Source: Stutzerimonas nosocomialis | GTDB lineage: Bacteria > Pseudomonadota > Gammaproteobacteria > Pseudomonadales > Pseudomonadaceae | Assembly (NCBI RefSeq): GCF_005876855.1 | Contig: NZ_QLAE01000008.1 | Location: forward strand, 62,001 to 126,000 | Reading direction: 5' to 3' | DNA: 64,000 bases | Shown: positions 37,582 through 47,523 of the stretch, in pieces | Position numbering within the stretch: the first letter of the stretch is position 1 | Layout: the number at the start of each line of letters is the position of its first letter | The notes under the pieces: generated by a model | What the model was told of the DNA's origin: nothing | The model's database searches: none | Seen by the model: only the letters and a program-made list of their open reading frames with translations | Made by a program: the position numbers and the translations under genes

Positions 37582-38357
37582 TGTTCGAACGCATGCGCGA
37601 AGACATCCAGAGCGTATTCCATCGCGATCCGGCGGCGCGTAACGCCTTCGAGGTGCTGACCTGCTACCCGGGGTTGCATGCGATCTGGATTCACCGCCTG
37701 GCTCACTGGCTGTGGAGCAACGGTTTCAAGTGGCTGGGGCGGATGTTCTCCAATCTGGGACGCTGGCTGACCGGCATCGAGATTCATCCGGGTGCCCGCA
37801 TCGGTCGCCGCTTCTTCATCGATCACGGTCTGGGCATCGTCATTGGCGAGACGGCGGAAATCGGCAACGACGTGACCATCTACCAGGGCGTCACCCTTGG
37901 CGGCACGAGCTGGAACAAGGGCAAGCGTCACCCCACGCTGGAGGACGGCGTGGTGGTGGGTGCCGGCGCCAAGGTGCTCGGTCCCTTTACCGTGGGCGCC
38001 GGAGCGAAGATCGGTTCCAACGCAGTGGTCACCAAGGCGGTGCCGGCGGGCGCGACGGCAGTCGGTATTCCCGGGCGCATCATCGTCAAGTCCGACGACG
38101 AACAGGAGGCGCGCCGCAAGGCGATTGCCGAGAAGATCGGATTCGACGCCTACGGGGTCACCCAGGACATGCCCGATCCCGTCGCGCGGGCGATCGGCCA
38201 GCTGCTGGATCATGTCCAGGCGGTGGAAGAGCGGCTCGAGGGCATGTGCGGCGCGCTGAAGGCGCTCGGCAGCGACTATTGCGCCAAGGAGCTGCCGGCC
38301 TTGCGCGAGGAAGACTTCGCCGAAGTGAAGGATCAGGGATCAGACGGCAAAGCTTGA
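37581..38357 (+). CDS. cysE: Serine O-acetyltransferase (short CysE type)
   Basis: A 258-residue enzyme making O-acetylserine for cysteine synthesis. It has an N-terminal helical part ([20 protein letters not shown]), then left-handed beta-helix hexapeptide repeats with [20 protein letters not shown] and the catalytic-loop [18 protein letters not shown]. It precedes iscR directly, an order that puts cysteine supply (the sulfur source of IscS) beside Fe-S assembly. It starts at ATG 37581 within the trmJ stop. A second, longer serine acetyltransferase gene lies at 54080-54874. Confidence 0.92.
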   Translation: MFERMREDIQSVFHRDPAARNAFEVLTCYPGLHAIWIHRLAHWLWSNGFKWLGRMFSNLGRWLTGIEIHPGARIGRRFFIDHGLGIVIGETAEIGNDVTIYQGVTLGGTSWNKGKRHPTLEDGVVVGAGAKVLGPFTVGAGAKIGSNAVVTKAVPAGATAVGIPGRIIVKSDDEQEARRKAIAEKIGFDAYGVTQDMPDPVARAIGQLLDHVQAVEERLEGMCGALKALGSDYCAKELPALREEDFAEVKDQGSDGKA

Positions 38358-38403
38358 TGTATCATGGGCGGCTGTCGGTCCTGGCTGTGCATCCGTCCTG
38401 GTA

Positions 38404-38428
38404 AAGACCTAGTAATTCAATAGGTCTT
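38404..38428. repeat. 8-bp inverted repeat upstream of the iscR promoter
   Basis: AAGACCTA (38404-38411) and TAGGTCTT (38421-38428) are perfect inverted copies with a 9-base AT-rich spacer, immediately left of the IscR site. It may be a weak terminator for cysE or an operator. The spacing suits a dimeric regulator. Confidence 0.5.
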
Positions 38429-38461
38429 ATAGTTGATATAAATACTCGGAAATAGCATAAT
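38429..38461 (+). promoter_or_regulatory. iscR promoter with IscR type-1 binding site
   Basis: A -35 element TTGATA (38433-38438) and a -10 element CATAAT (38456-38461) lie 17 bases apart. The 25 bases 38429-38453 match 19 of 25 positions of the E. coli IscR type-1 consensus and cover the -35 and spacer. Holo-IscR bound here would shut off the isc operon when Fe-S clusters are plentiful. Confidence 0.75.
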
Positions 38462-38494
38462 TGCACCACGACCGTAATGCTTTGGTGCAAGCCG

Positions 38495-38986
38495 ATGCGA
38501 TTGACTACTAAAGGCCGCTATGCCGTAACCGCGATGCTCGATCTGGCGCTGCATGCCCAGCGCGGACCGGTTTCGCTGGCCGATATCTCCGAGCGACAGG
38601 GTATTTCCCTGTCCTATCTCGAACAGCTATTTGCCAAGCTGCGCCGTGGCAGTCTGGTCACCAGTGTGCGAGGGCCGGGGGGCGGCTATCAGCTGTCCCG
38701 GTCGATGTCCGGCATCCAGGTGGCGGAAGTGATCGATGCAGTCAACGAATCCGTCGATGCTACCCGCTGTCAGGGGCTCGGCGATTGTCATTCCGGCGAT
38801 ACCTGCCTGACCCACCATTTGTGGTGCGATCTGAGCCAGCAGATCCACGAGTTTCTCAGTGGTATCAGTCTGGCCGACCTCGTGCAGCGCCGTGAGGTGC
38901 AGGAGGTCGCCATGCGGCAGGACCTGCGCCGCGCGAACGGCCACGCACCGCAACTGGATAAGATCGAAACGTCCGCCATCGAGTGA
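38495..38986 (+). CDS. iscR: Fe-S cluster-sensing Rrf2 regulator IscR
   Basis: A 163-residue Rrf2-family winged-helix repressor/activator. The N-terminal [20 protein letters not shown] is the family DNA-binding start. The cluster-binding segment reads [16 protein letters not shown], with the three cysteines and the histidine that hold [2Fe-2S]. It senses the cell's Fe-S status and represses its own operon through the site just upstream. It is the first gene of iscR-iscS-iscU-iscA-hscB-hscA-fdx-iscX. Confidence 0.97.
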   Translation: MRLTTKGRYAVTAMLDLALHAQRGPVSLADISERQGISLSYLEQLFAKLRRGSLVTSVRGPGGGYQLSRSMSGIQVAEVIDAVNESVDATRCQGLGDCHSGDTCLTHHLWCDLSQQIHEFLSGISLADLVQRREVQEVAMRQDLRRANGHAPQLDKIETSAIE

Positions 38987-39016
38987 GACGGGCGATCGCC
39001 TGATTAGGAGCATCTG

Positions 39017-40231
39017 ATGAAATTACCGATTTATCTCGACTATTCCGCTACCACACCGGTAGATCCGCGCGTCGCTGAAAAAATGATCGAATGCCTGACC
39101 CAGGAAGGCAATTTCGGCAACCCGGCCTCGCGTTCCCACGCCTTCGGCTGGCGCGCTGAAGAAGCCGCCGAGAATGCCCGCCGGCAGGTGGCCGATCTGG
39201 TCAACGCCGACCCGCGCGAAATCGTCTGGACCTCCGGTGCCACCGAGTCCGACAACCTGGCGATCAAGGGTGTCGCGCATTTCTATGCCTCCAAGGGCAA
39301 GCACATCATCACCACCAAGATCGAGCACAAGGCGGTCCTGGATACGGCCCGTCAGCTGGAGCGTGAAGGCTTCGAAGTGACCTATCTCGAGCCCGGCGAA
39401 GACGGCATCGTCACGCCGGCCATGGTCGAGGCGGCGCTGCGCGAGGACACCATTCTGGTCTCGGTGATGCACGTCAACAACGAGATCGGCACCATCAACG
39501 ACATCGCCGCGATCGGTGAACTGACGCGCTCCAAGGGCGTGCTGTTCCATGTCGACGCCGCGCAGTCGACCGGCAAGGTCGAAATCGACCTGGACAAGAT
39601 GAAGGTCGACCTGATGTCGTTCTCGGCGCACAAGACCTACGGCCCCAAGGGCGTCGGCGCCCTCTACGTTCGCCGCAAGCCGCGCGTGCGCATCGAAGCG
39701 CAGATGCATGGTGGCGGCCACGAGCGGGGCATGCGTTCGGGCACCCTCGCGACCCATCAGCTGGTCGGCATGGGTGAGGCCTTCCGCCTCGCCAAGCTGG
39801 AAATGGCCGAGGAAAACGAGCGCATCCGCGCGCTGCGTGATCGCTTCTTCAAGCAGGTCGAGCACCTCGAAGAGCTGTACGTCAACGGCAGCATGACCGC
39901 CCGTGTTCCGCACAACCTGAACCTGAGCTTCAACTACGTGGAAGGCGAGTCGCTGATCATGGCGCTCAAGGATCTGGCGGTTTCGTCCGGTTCGGCCTGT
40001 ACCTCGGCCTCGCTGGAGCCGTCCTACGTGCTGCGCGCGCTGGGCCGCAACGACGAGTTGGCGCACAGCTCGATCCGCTTCACCTTCGGTCGTTTCACCA
40101 CCGAGGAAGAGGTCGATTACGCCGCACAGAAGATCAGCGAGGCGGTGAACAAGCTGCGCGAGCTTTCACCCCTGTGGGACATGTTCAAAGACGGCGTCGA
40201 CATTTCCAAGGTCGAGTGGCAAGCCCACTGA
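39017..40231 (+). CDS. iscS: Cysteine desulfurase IscS
   Basis: A 404-residue PLP enzyme, the family length. It contains the PLP-lysine region [16 protein letters not shown] and the catalytic cysteine loop [17 protein letters not shown]. It takes sulfur from cysteine for IscU, and also for tRNA thiolation and other sulfur carriers. GGAG lies 8 bases before ATG 39017. It sits 30 bases after iscR in the same operon. Confidence 0.98.
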   Translation: MKLPIYLDYSATTPVDPRVAEKMIECLTQEGNFGNPASRSHAFGWRAEEAAENARRQVADLVNADPREIVWTSGATESDNLAIKGVAHFYASKGKHIITTKIEHKAVLDTARQLEREGFEVTYLEPGEDGIVTPAMVEAALREDTILVSVMHVNNEIGTINDIAAIGELTRSKGVLFHVDAAQSTGKVEIDLDKMKVDLMSFSAHKTYGPKGVGALYVRRKPRVRIEAQMHGGGHERGMRSGTLATHQLVGMGEAFRLAKLEMAEENERIRALRDRFFKQVEHLEELYVNGSMTARVPHNLNLSFNYVEGESLIMALKDLAVSSGSACTSASLEPSYVLRALGRNDELAHSSIRFTFGRFTTEEEVDYAAQKISEAVNKLRELSPLWDMFKDGVDISKVEWQAH

Positions 40232-40279
40232 TCCCTCCTGTCGCGAAGCCGCATCGCCTGAATTAAAGAGGATTGCACC

Positions 40280-40666
40280 ATGGCATACAGTGAAAAGGTC
40301 ATCGACCACTACGAGAACCCGCGCAACGTCGGCAAGTTCGACGCCGAGGACCCGAGCATCGGCACCGGCATGGTCGGCGCGCCCGCCTGTGGCGACGTGA
40401 TGCGCCTGCAGATCAAGGTCAACGAGCAGGGCATCATCGAAGACGCCAAGTTCAAGACCTACGGCTGCGGTTCGGCGATCGCGTCCAGCTCTCTGGCCAC
40501 CGAGTGGATGAAGGGCAAGACGCTGGAAGAGGCCGAAACCATCAAGAACACCCAGTTGGCCGAAGAGCTGGCGCTGCCGCCGGTGAAGATCCACTGCTCG
40601 GTGCTCGCCGAAGATGCGATCAAGGCGGCGGTTCGCGATTACCGTGAGAAGAAAGGGCTGCTCTGA
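40280..40666 (+). CDS. iscU: Fe-S cluster scaffold IscU
   Basis: A 128-residue scaffold. Cluster ligands appear in GAPACGDVM, KTYGCGSAIASS and KIHCSVLAEDA. The last segment is preceded by LPPVK, the HscA recognition motif (LPPVK). AGAGG precedes ATG 40280. It lies between iscS and iscA, as in all isc operons. Confidence 0.98.
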   Translation: MAYSEKVIDHYENPRNVGKFDAEDPSIGTGMVGAPACGDVMRLQIKVNEQGIIEDAKFKTYGCGSAIASSSLATEWMKGKTLEEAETIKNTQLAEELALPPVKIHCSVLAEDAIKAAVRDYREKKGLL

Positions 40667-40677
40667 AGGAGGTCTAG

Positions 40678-41001
40678 ATGGCTATCACCATGACACCCGC
40701 CGCGGCCCAGCACATCCGTCGCTCCCTGGAGGGGCGCGGGCGGGGCGAGGGTATTCGCCTGGGTGTGCGCACCACGGGTTGTTCGGGGCTGGCCTATGTT
40801 CTGGAGTTCGTCGACGAGACGGCTGCCGAGGACAAGGTATTCGAGAACCACGGTGTGAAGGTCATCATCGATCCCAAGAGCCTGGTCTATCTCGACGGCA
40901 CCGAGCTCGATTTCGTGCGCGAGGGCTTGAACGAAGGCTTCAAGTTCAATAACCCGAACGTACGCGGCGAATGCGGTTGCGGCGAAAGCTTCAATATCTG
41001 A
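40678..41001 (+). CDS. iscA: A-type Fe-S carrier IscA
   Basis: A 107-residue carrier with the three conserved cysteines in TTGCSGLAY and the C-terminal GECGCGESF. It passes clusters or iron to target proteins. GGAGG is 6 bases upstream of ATG 40678. Confidence 0.97.
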   Translation: MAITMTPAAAQHIRRSLEGRGRGEGIRLGVRTTGCSGLAYVLEFVDETAAEDKVFENHGVKVIIDPKSLVYLDGTELDFVREGLNEGFKFNNPNVRGECGCGESFNI

Positions 41002-41008
41002 GGTTGCT

Positions 41009-41530
41009 GTGGGTAATCCCTGTCATTTTGCGCTGTTCGACCTGCAGCCGGCCTTCGAGCTCGATCTGGAAAAGCTCTCGGCGCGTTACCGGGAGCTGGC
41101 TCGCACGGTCCATCCGGATCGTTTCGCCGATGCCGGCGAGCGCGAACAGCGTCAGGCGATCGAACAGTCCGCCAATCTCAATGAGGCGTATCAGGTGTTG
41201 CGCAGCCCTACTCGGCGAGCGCGTTACCTGCTGACGCTGCGCGGTCATGACATGCCGCTCGAGGCGACCGTCCAGGACCCCGAGTTTCTGATGCAGCAGA
41301 TGCAGTGGCGCGAAGAGCTCGAGGAGCTGCAGGACAGCGCCGATCTCGACGGGGTTGCCGCGTTCAAGTCGCGCCTCAAGCGTGCTCAGCAGCAGCTCAA
41401 CGACGCGTTTGCCCGGTGCTGGCAGGACCAGCAGGCTCACCACGAGGCCGAGCGCCTGGTGCGTCGCATGCAGTTTCTCGACAAGCTGTCCCATGAAGTG
41501 CGCCAGTTGGAAGAGCGCCTCGACGATTAA
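41009..41530 (+). CDS. hscB: Co-chaperone HscB
   Basis: A 173-residue J-domain protein. The J domain has [20 protein letters not shown] (HPD motif) and the C-terminal helical part binds IscU. It stimulates HscA in cluster release. It starts at GTG 41009, 7 bases after iscA; no better ATG fits the family N-terminus. Confidence 0.95.
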   Translation: MGNPCHFALFDLQPAFELDLEKLSARYRELARTVHPDRFADAGEREQRQAIEQSANLNEAYQVLRSPTRRARYLLTLRGHDMPLEATVQDPEFLMQQMQWREELEELQDSADLDGVAAFKSRLKRAQQQLNDAFARCWQDQQAHHEAERLVRRMQFLDKLSHEVRQLEERLDD

Positions 41531-41572
41531 CCTCGCGCTGCGCCTCGGCGTCGCGCCCGACATCAGACAGAC

Positions 41573-43435
41573 ATGGCCTTACTCCAGATAGCCGAACCCG
41601 GGCAAAGCCCCCAGCCACACCAGCGTCGCCTGGCGGTCGGGATTGACCTGGGCACCACCAATTCCCTCGTCGCTGCCTTGCGCAGCGGGATCACCGCGCC
41701 GTTGCCCGATGAAAACGGCGACGTCATCCTGCCATCTGCCGTTCGCTATACGCAGGCGTCGGTCATCGTGGGGCGGGAGGCCAAGTCGGCCGCCGCGAGC
41801 GATCCGCTCAACACCATCCTGTCGGTCAAGCGGTTGATGGGGCGCGGCATCAAGGATGTCATCCAGCTGGGTGAGCAGCTTCCCTATCGCTTCAGCGAAG
41901 GGCAATCGCAAATGCCCTTCATCGAAACCGTGCAGGGACCCAAGAGCCCGGTCGAAGTGTCCGCCGAAATCCTGCGCAGCCTGCGCGAGCGTGCCGAGGC
42001 GGCGTTGGGTGGAGAGCTCGTCGGGGCGGTCATCACGGTGCCGGCGTACTTCGACGACGCGCAGCGCCAGGCCACCAAGGATGCGGCGCGGCTGGCCGGC
42101 GTGAGCGTGCTGCGGTTGCTCAACGAGCCGACTGCCGCGGCTGTCGCCTACGGGCTCGACCGCCAGGCCGAAGGGCTCGTGGCGATTTACGACCTGGGCG
42201 GCGGCACCTTCGACATTTCCATTCTGCGCCTGTCCAAGGGCGTGTTCGAAGTGCTGGCCACGGGCGGCGATACCGCCCTTGGCGGCGATGATTTCGACCA
42301 TGCGCTGGCGGCCTGGATTCTCCAGCAGGCCGGCCTTTCGGCGGATCTCGACCCAGGTGCCCAGCGCGCTCTGCTCAAGGTGGCCTGTGATGCCAAGGAG
42401 CGACTGAGCCAGGTCGATCAGGTGGATGTCGCCTATGCCGGCTGGCAGGGCGTGCTCAGCCGCGAGGCATTCGATGCGCTGATCGATCCGCTGATCGCCC
42501 GTAGCCTCAAGTCCTGCCGGCGGGTGGTGCGCGACTCGGGCATCGAGCTCGAAGAAATCGGTGCGGTGGTGATGGTCGGCGGCTCGACCCGCGTGCCCAG
42601 GGTGCGTGAGCAGGTTGGCGAGCTCTTCGGTCGCGAGCCGCTGACCAACATCGACCCGGACGAAGTCGTGGCCATCGGTGCGGCGATCCAGGCCGAAACC
42701 CTGGCGGGCAACAATCGCGGTGGCGACGAGCTGCTGCTGCTGGACGTCATTCCGCTCTCGCTCGGTCTGGAAACCATGGGCGGGCTGATGGAGAAGATCA
42801 TCCCGCGCAACACCACCATTCCGGTGGCTCGCGCCCAGGACTTCACCACCTACAAGGATGGCCAGACGGCCATGATGATCCACGTCCTGCAGGGCGAGCG
42901 CGAGCTGATCGCCGACTGCCGTTCGCTGGCGCGTTTCGAGCTGCGCGGCATTCCGCCGATGGTGGCCGGTGCGGCCAAGATCCGGGTGACCTTCCAGGTC
43001 GATGCCGACGGTCTGCTCAGCGTATCGGCGCGCGAGCTGGCTTCCGGCGTCGAGGCGAGCATCCAGGTCAAGCCGTCCTACGGCCTCACCGACGGCGAAA
43101 TCGCCAGGATGCTCGAAGACTCCTTCCACAAGGCTGACGAGGACATGGCGGCGCGCACCCTGCGCGAGCAGCAGGTCGACGCCCGGCGCCTGGTGGAGGC
43201 GGTCGACGCCGCGCTGCAGGCCGACGGCGAGCGCCTGCTCGACGCCGAGGAGCGTGCCGCCATCGACGAGCAGCTCGATCAGCTGCGTGCGCTGCTGGAC
43301 AGCTCGGATGTCGATTCGCTGGAGCGTCAGACCAGGCGGCTGAGCCAGATCACCGACGCTTTCGCCGCGCGGCGCATGGATACCACCGTCAAGGCCGCCC
43401 TGGCCGGACGGCGGCTGAACGAACTCGAGGATTGA
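41573..43435 (+). CDS. hscA: Fe-S assembly chaperone HscA
   Basis: A 620-residue Hsp70-class ATPase. It has [27 protein letters not shown] and [14 protein letters not shown] in the nucleotide-binding domain, and a substrate-binding domain that recognises the LPPVK of IscU. It promotes cluster transfer from IscU. It lies 42 bases after hscB and 6 before fdx. Confidence 0.97.
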   Translation: MALLQIAEPGQSPQPHQRRLAVGIDLGTTNSLVAALRSGITAPLPDENGDVILPSAVRYTQASVIVGREAKSAAASDPLNTILSVKRLMGRGIKDVIQLGEQLPYRFSEGQSQMPFIETVQGPKSPVEVSAEILRSLRERAEAALGGELVGAVITVPAYFDDAQRQATKDAARLAGVSVLRLLNEPTAAAVAYGLDRQAEGLVAIYDLGGGTFDISILRLSKGVFEVLATGGDTALGGDDFDHALAAWILQQAGLSADLDPGAQRALLKVACDAKERLSQVDQVDVAYAGWQGVLSREAFDALIDPLIARSLKSCRRVVRDSGIELEEIGAVVMVGGSTRVPRVREQVGELFGREPLTNIDPDEVVAIGAAIQAETLAGNNRGGDELLLLDVIPLSLGLETMGGLMEKIIPRNTTIPVARAQDFTTYKDGQTAMMIHVLQGERELIADCRSLARFELRGIPPMVAGAAKIRVTFQVDADGLLSVSARELASGVEASIQVKPSYGLTDGEIARMLEDSFHKADEDMAARTLREQQVDARRLVEAVDAALQADGERLLDAEERAAIDEQLDQLRALLDSSDVDSLERQTRRLSQITDAFAARRMDTTVKAALAGRRLNELED

Positions 43436-43441
43436 CCCCTG

Positions 43442-43780
43442 ATGCCCCAGATCATTTTTCTTCCCCATGCCGAGCATTGCCCCGAAGGGGCGGTAGTCGA
43501 GGCGCAGGCTGGCGAGACCGTGCTGGACGCGGCGCTGCGCAATGGCATCGATATCGAGCATGCCTGCGAGAAATCCTGCGCCTGCACCACCTGTCATGTC
43601 GTGATTCGTGAAGGTTTCGCCTCGCTGGAGGCGTCCGACGAGCTGGAGGACGACATGCTCGACAAGGCCTGGGGGCTGGAGCCGAGTTCGCGTCTGTCCT
43701 GCCAGGCGGTGGTGGCCGATGCGGATCTGGTGGTCGAGATCCCTCGCTACACCATCAACCAGGTTTCCGAAGGGCATTGA
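43442..43780 (+). CDS. fdx: Isc [2Fe-2S] ferredoxin
   Basis: A 112-residue adrenodoxin-type ferredoxin. Cluster cysteines appear in HACEKSCACTTCHVV and SRLSCQA. It supplies electrons for sulfur reduction in cluster assembly. It sits between hscA and iscX, the usual position. Confidence 0.97.
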   Translation: MPQIIFLPHAEHCPEGAVVEAQAGETVLDAALRNGIDIEHACEKSCACTTCHVVIREGFASLEASDELEDDMLDKAWGLEPSSRLSCQAVVADADLVVEIPRYTINQVSEGH

Positions 43781-43791
43781 GGAGCAGGGAT

Positions 43792-43992
43792 ATGACTCTC
43801 ATGTGGGCGGACGTACAGGAAATCGCCATCCAGCTCGCCGAGCAGAAGCCGGACGTCGATCCGCGCTACGTCAACTTCGTCGAGCTGCACCGCTGGGTGA
43901 CGGGCCTTCCGGAGTTCGCCGATTCGCCGCAGCGAGGCGGTGAAAAAGTGCTCGAGGCGATTCAGGCGGCGTGGATCGAAGAAGCCGACTGA
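43792..43992 (+). CDS. iscX: Fe-S assembly protein IscX
   Basis: A 66-residue acidic protein with MWADVQEIAIQLAEQKPDVD and LHRWVTGLPEF, characteristic of IscX, which binds IscS and iron and tunes desulfurase activity. I chose ATG 43792 after GGAGCAGG; an earlier in-frame ATG at 43777 overlaps fdx and adds five residues. It is the last gene of the isc operon. Confidence 0.95.
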   Translation: MTLMWADVQEIAIQLAEQKPDVDPRYVNFVELHRWVTGLPEFADSPQRGGEKVLEAIQAAWIEEAD

Positions 43993-44055
43993 CGTTTCAT
44001 CCGGCATGTCGGGGCGTATGCCCCGCGTTCGGCGCATGCCCTCGCATTTAACCTG

Positions 44056-44078
44056 AACCCGCGTATAATCCGCGGGTT
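44056..44078 (+). promoter_or_regulatory. Possible ndk promoter inside an inverted repeat
   Basis: A perfect TATAAT (44064-44069) lies in the loop of an 8-bp inverted repeat, AACCCGCG (44056-44063) with CGCGGGTT (44071-44078). The right arm is followed by TAATTTT, so the same bases could be a terminator for iscX and a -10 for ndk. No good -35 is visible. Confidence 0.45.
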
Positions 44079-44117
44079 TAATTTTCCGCTTTAACAATCA
44101 GTATTCTGGAGCTTTTC

Positions 44118-44549
44118 ATGGCTGTCGAACGTACCCTTTCCATCATCAAGCCTGACGCCGTTTCGAAGAACGTGATCGGTGAAATCGTCACCCGTTTCGA
44201 GAAGGCTGGCCTGCGCGTCGTAGCCGCCAAGATGGTCCAGCTGTCCGAGCGCGAAGCCGGTGGCTTCTACGCCGAGCACGCGGAGCGTCCGTTCTTCAAG
44301 GATCTGGTTTCCTTCATGACCTCCGGCCCCGTGGTCGTTCAGGTGCTCGAAGGCGAGGGCGCCATCGCCAAGAACCGTGAGCTGATGGGCGCTACCGACC
44401 CGAAGAAAGCCGACGCCGGCACCATCCGCGCCGATTTCGCCGTCTCGATCGACGAGAACGCCGTGCATGGCTCCGACTCCGAAGCCTCCGCCGCGCGCGA
44501 AATCTCCTACTTCTTCGCTGCCACCGAAGTGTGTGCCCGCATTCGCTGA
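44118..44549 (+). CDS. ndk: Nucleoside diphosphate kinase
   Basis: A 143-residue enzyme balancing NTP pools. The active-site histidine lies in [16 protein letters not shown]. The N-terminus [20 protein letters not shown] is the family hallmark. Its ATG at 44118 follows TGGAG. It is the first gene of a run that continues into rlmN with 21 bases between. Confidence 0.97.
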   Translation: MAVERTLSIIKPDAVSKNVIGEIVTRFEKAGLRVVAAKMVQLSEREAGGFYAEHAERPFFKDLVSFMTSGPVVVQVLEGEGAIAKNRELMGATDPKKADAGTIRADFAVSIDENAVHGSDSEASAAREISYFFAATEVCARIR

Positions 44550-44570
44550 TCTCCGAGCGAGGGTGAATCC

Positions 44571-45719
44571 ATGAGTGAATCGACCGGTAAGGTTAATCTG
44601 CTGGGTCTGACCCAGCCGCAGCTGGAAAGCTTCTTCGAGTCCATGGGCGAGAAGCGCTTCCGTGCCGGTCAGATCATGAAGTGGATTCACCACTTCGGCG
44701 TCGATGACTTCGACGCCATGACCAACGTCGGCAAGGCCTTGCGCGAGAAACTCAAGGCCCGCGCCGAAATCCGCGGCCCCGAGATCGTCAGCGAGGACAT
44801 CTCGAGCGACGGTACCCGCAAATGGGTGGTTCGCGTGGCCTCCGGCAGTTGCGTCGAGACCGTGTACATCCCCCAGGGAGGGCGTGGCACGCTGTGCGTG
44901 TCGTCCCAGGCGGGCTGCGCGCTGGACTGCAGTTTCTGCTCCACCGGCAAGCAGGGTTTCAACAGCAACCTCACTGCCGCCGAAGTCATCGGTCAGGTGT
45001 GGATCGCCAACAAGTCGTTCGGCTCCGTACCCGCCAAGATCGACCGCGCCATCACCAACGTGGTGATGATGGGCATGGGCGAGCCGCTGCTCAATTTCGA
45101 CAACGTCGTGTCGGCCATGCAGATCATGATGGACGACCTGGGCTATGGCATTTCCAAGCGCAAGGTGACGCTCTCGACCTCTGGCGTGGTGCCGATGATC
45201 GACGAGCTGGCCAAGGTCATCGACGTGTCGCTGGCGTTGTCGCTGCACGCGCCCAACGATGAATTGCGCAACGTCCTGGTCCCGATCAACAAGAAATATC
45301 CGCTCGAAATGTTGCTGGCGGCCTGTCAGCGTTACATCTCGAGGCTCGGCGAAAAGCGGGTGCTGACCATCGAGTACACCCTGCTCAAGGGCGTCAACGA
45401 CCAGCCCGAGCACGCCGCGCAGATGATCGAGCTGCTGGCGGACATCCCCTGCAAGATCAATCTGATCCCGTTCAATCCCTTCCCTCATTCGGGATATGAG
45501 CGGCCCAGCAACAATGCCATTCGCCGTTTTCAGGACATCCTGCACAAAGCCGGGCACAATGTGACGGTGCGTACCACCCGCGGCGAAGACATCGATGCCG
45601 CCTGTGGCCAGCTGGTCGGTCAGGTGATGGACCGTACACGTCGAAGCGAGCGATACATCGCTGTACGTGAGCTGCAGAGCGAGGCAGGTGCGACACATCT
45701 CGCTACGAACCGTTCCTGA
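44571..45719 (+). CDS. rlmN: Dual-specificity RNA methyltransferase RlmN
   Basis: A 382-residue radical-SAM enzyme that methylates A2503 of 23S rRNA and A37 of some tRNAs. The cluster motif is [11 protein letters not shown] (CxxxCxxC). A conserved [12 protein letters not shown] and, near the C-terminus, the [16 protein letters not shown] loop with a catalytic cysteine are present. It is the second gene after ndk. Confidence 0.97.
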   Translation: MSESTGKVNLLGLTQPQLESFFESMGEKRFRAGQIMKWIHHFGVDDFDAMTNVGKALREKLKARAEIRGPEIVSEDISSDGTRKWVVRVASGSCVETVYIPQGGRGTLCVSSQAGCALDCSFCSTGKQGFNSNLTAAEVIGQVWIANKSFGSVPAKIDRAITNVVMMGMGEPLLNFDNVVSAMQIMMDDLGYGISKRKVTLSTSGVVPMIDELAKVIDVSLALSLHAPNDELRNVLVPINKKYPLEMLLAACQRYISRLGEKRVLTIEYTLLKGVNDQPEHAAQMIELLADIPCKINLIPFNPFPHSGYERPSNNAIRRFQDILHKAGHNVTVRTTRGEDIDAACGQLVGQVMDRTRRSERYIAVRELQSEAGATHLATNRS

Positions 45720-45730
45720 GGGGGAAATCC

Positions 45731-46489
45731 ATGTTTTCGCGCGTTGCGCTGCTTCTTCTGCTTGCCGGTCTGCTCCACGGTTGCGTGTCCACGGGTAACG
45801 TCGACCCGATGAGGACCGCCTCCGGTCGAGAAGAGGCGCGCGATGCCTACATTCAGCTCGGTATCGGTTACCTGCAGCAGGGCGATACCGCACGCGCCAA
45901 GGTCCCGCTGAGGCAGGCGCTGGATCTCGATTCGCGCAGTGCCGATGCACACACCGCTCTGGCCCTGGTATTCCAGACCGAGATGGAATATGACCTGGCC
46001 GACAAGCATTACCGTGATGCGCTGTCGATTCGCAGCGATCCGCGCATTCTCAACAACTACGGCAGCTTCCTCTTCGAGCGTGGGCGTTACGAGGAGGCCA
46101 TGCAGCGCTTCACCCAGGCGTCGGCCGACAACCTCTATACCGAGCGCTCCCGTGTGTTCGAGAACATGGGGCTGACGGCGCTGCGGCTGAATCAGCCGCA
46201 GCAGGCCGAGGCGTATTTCGAGCGCGCCCTGCGGCTCAATGCGCGCCAGCCCGGTGCGCTGCTGGAGATGGCGATGCTGTCCTACCAGTCGAAGAACTAC
46301 GTGCCCGCCCGCAGCTACTATGAACGTTACAGCCGACTGGCCGAGCAGAACGCGCGCAGCCTGCTGCTGGGTATTCGACTGGCGAACATCCACGACGACC
46401 GCGATCGTGCAGCGACGCTGGCGCTCCAGCTGCGGCGCCTGTATCCGGCCTCGCCGGAATATCAGCAATATCTTTCGGAGCAACGATGA
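45731..46489 (+). CDS. pilW: Type IV pilus assembly lipoprotein PilW/PilF
   Basis: A 252-residue TPR lipoprotein. The signal ends in the lipobox GLLHGC, followed by six TPR-like repeats (for example DAYIQLGIGYLQQGDTARAK). It guides assembly of the PilQ secretin in the outer membrane. In Pseudomonas it is called PilF, in others PilW. Its stop overlaps the rodZ start by 4 bases. Confidence 0.93.
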   Translation: MFSRVALLLLLAGLLHGCVSTGNVDPMRTASGREEARDAYIQLGIGYLQQGDTARAKVPLRQALDLDSRSADAHTALALVFQTEMEYDLADKHYRDALSIRSDPRILNNYGSFLFERGRYEEAMQRFTQASADNLYTERSRVFENMGLTALRLNQPQQAEAYFERALRLNARQPGALLEMAMLSYQSKNYVPARSYYERYSRLAEQNARSLLLGIRLANIHDDRDRAATLALQLRRLYPASPEYQQYLSEQR

Positions 46490-47523
46490 AAGTTTCACAA
46501 CCCGAAGCTGTTGTGCCGGCCGCCGGCAACCCGGGGGAAACGCTTCGCCAGGCTCGTGAGGCTCGGGGCTGGTCCGTTGCGGCGGTGGCCTCCCAGCTCA
46601 ATCTTTCGGAACGGCTGATCGGCCAGATCGAAGCGGGCGATTTCTCCCAGGCACCGGGCCATACCTTCGCGCGTGGCTACGTGCGGGCGTACGCGAAGCT
46701 GGTCGGGCTCGACCAGACGCAACTGGTCGGCGAGTTCGATCGCTACACCGGCACCGACGCGAGCGGCAGCAGCGTGCATGCGCTCGGCCGCATCGAAGAG
46801 CCGGTCAGGATGTCGCACAACGTGCTGCGCTTCTTCAGCTTCGTGCTGCTCCTGGTGCTCATCGGCGCCGGGTTCATGTGGTGGCAGGACCAGTCCTCTC
46901 GCAATACCGGGTCGCCGACGAGTTCGTCGCTCGAGCACATCGAAGTGGAAGGTGCCGACGGCACGACCCAGATACATGTCTTTGACGAGCCCGAGGACCA
47001 GGCGGTCGTAGCGGGGCGCCAGGGCGAGGAGATTTCGCTGCCGCCGCTGGTCGACCCTCAGCCCGGCGTCGAAGGCGAGCCGCCTGCGGAACTCGATCAG
47101 GGCAGCGAGGCGGCCGAAGGGGTCGCCTCCGAGCCCGATATGGCTGCTGCGCCGGAGCAGACGCCCCCAGGCGCCGACGCACCAGCGCCATCGCCTTCGC
47201 AAGGCGAGCCGGCCGCCCCGGCGGCCGCGCCCGAAGCGCCCGTTGCCGCCGCCGAGGCTCCGGCGCCCGCCATCACTGCGGGGGAAGGGCAGCTGGAGCT
47301 GTCGTTCACCGCCGATTGCTGGACGCGGGTCATCGATGCCGATGGCCGTGTACTGGTCAGCGCGCTGATCCGCGCCGGGACCACCCGTACCGTTACCGGT
47401 CGTGCGCCGCTGGATGTCCATCTGGGATACGCCCGCGGTGCCCAAGTCAGTTACAACGGCGAGTCCGTCAACCTCGCGTCCTACATGCGTGGCGAGACGG
47501 CGCGCTTCAAGGTCGGCCAATGA
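46486..47523 (+). CDS. rodZ: Cell-shape protein RodZ (HTH and DUF4115)
   Basis: A 345-residue protein. An N-terminal helix-turn-helix domain ([20 protein letters not shown]) binds MreB. A membrane segment ([22 protein letters not shown]) follows, then a long Pro/Ala/Glu-rich linker and a C-terminal DUF4115 domain ([20 protein letters not shown]). It links MreB to the cell envelope and rod shape. It overlaps pilW upstream and ispG downstream by 4 bases each. Confidence 0.93.
   Translation: MKVSQPEAVVPAAGNPGETLRQAREARGWSVAAVASQLNLSERLIGQIEAGDFSQAPGHTFARGYVRAYAKLVGLDQTQLVGEFDRYTGTDASGSSVHALGRIEEPVRMSHNVLRFFSFVLLLVLIGAGFMWWQDQSSRNTGSPTSSSLEHIEVEGADGTTQIHVFDEPEDQAVVAGRQGEEISLPPLVDPQPGVEGEPPAELDQGSEAAEGVASEPDMAAAPEQTPPGADAPAPSPSQGEPAAPAAAPEAPVAAAEAPAPAITAGEGQLELSFTADCWTRVIDADGRVLVSALIRAGTTRTVTGRAPLDVHLGYARGAQVSYNGESVNLASYMRGETARFKVGQ

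Noticed and set aside
43777-43791. Earlier start for IscX
   Set aside because: The ATG at 43777 overlaps fdx and lacks a ribosome site; ATG 43792 has GGAG and gives the family length.
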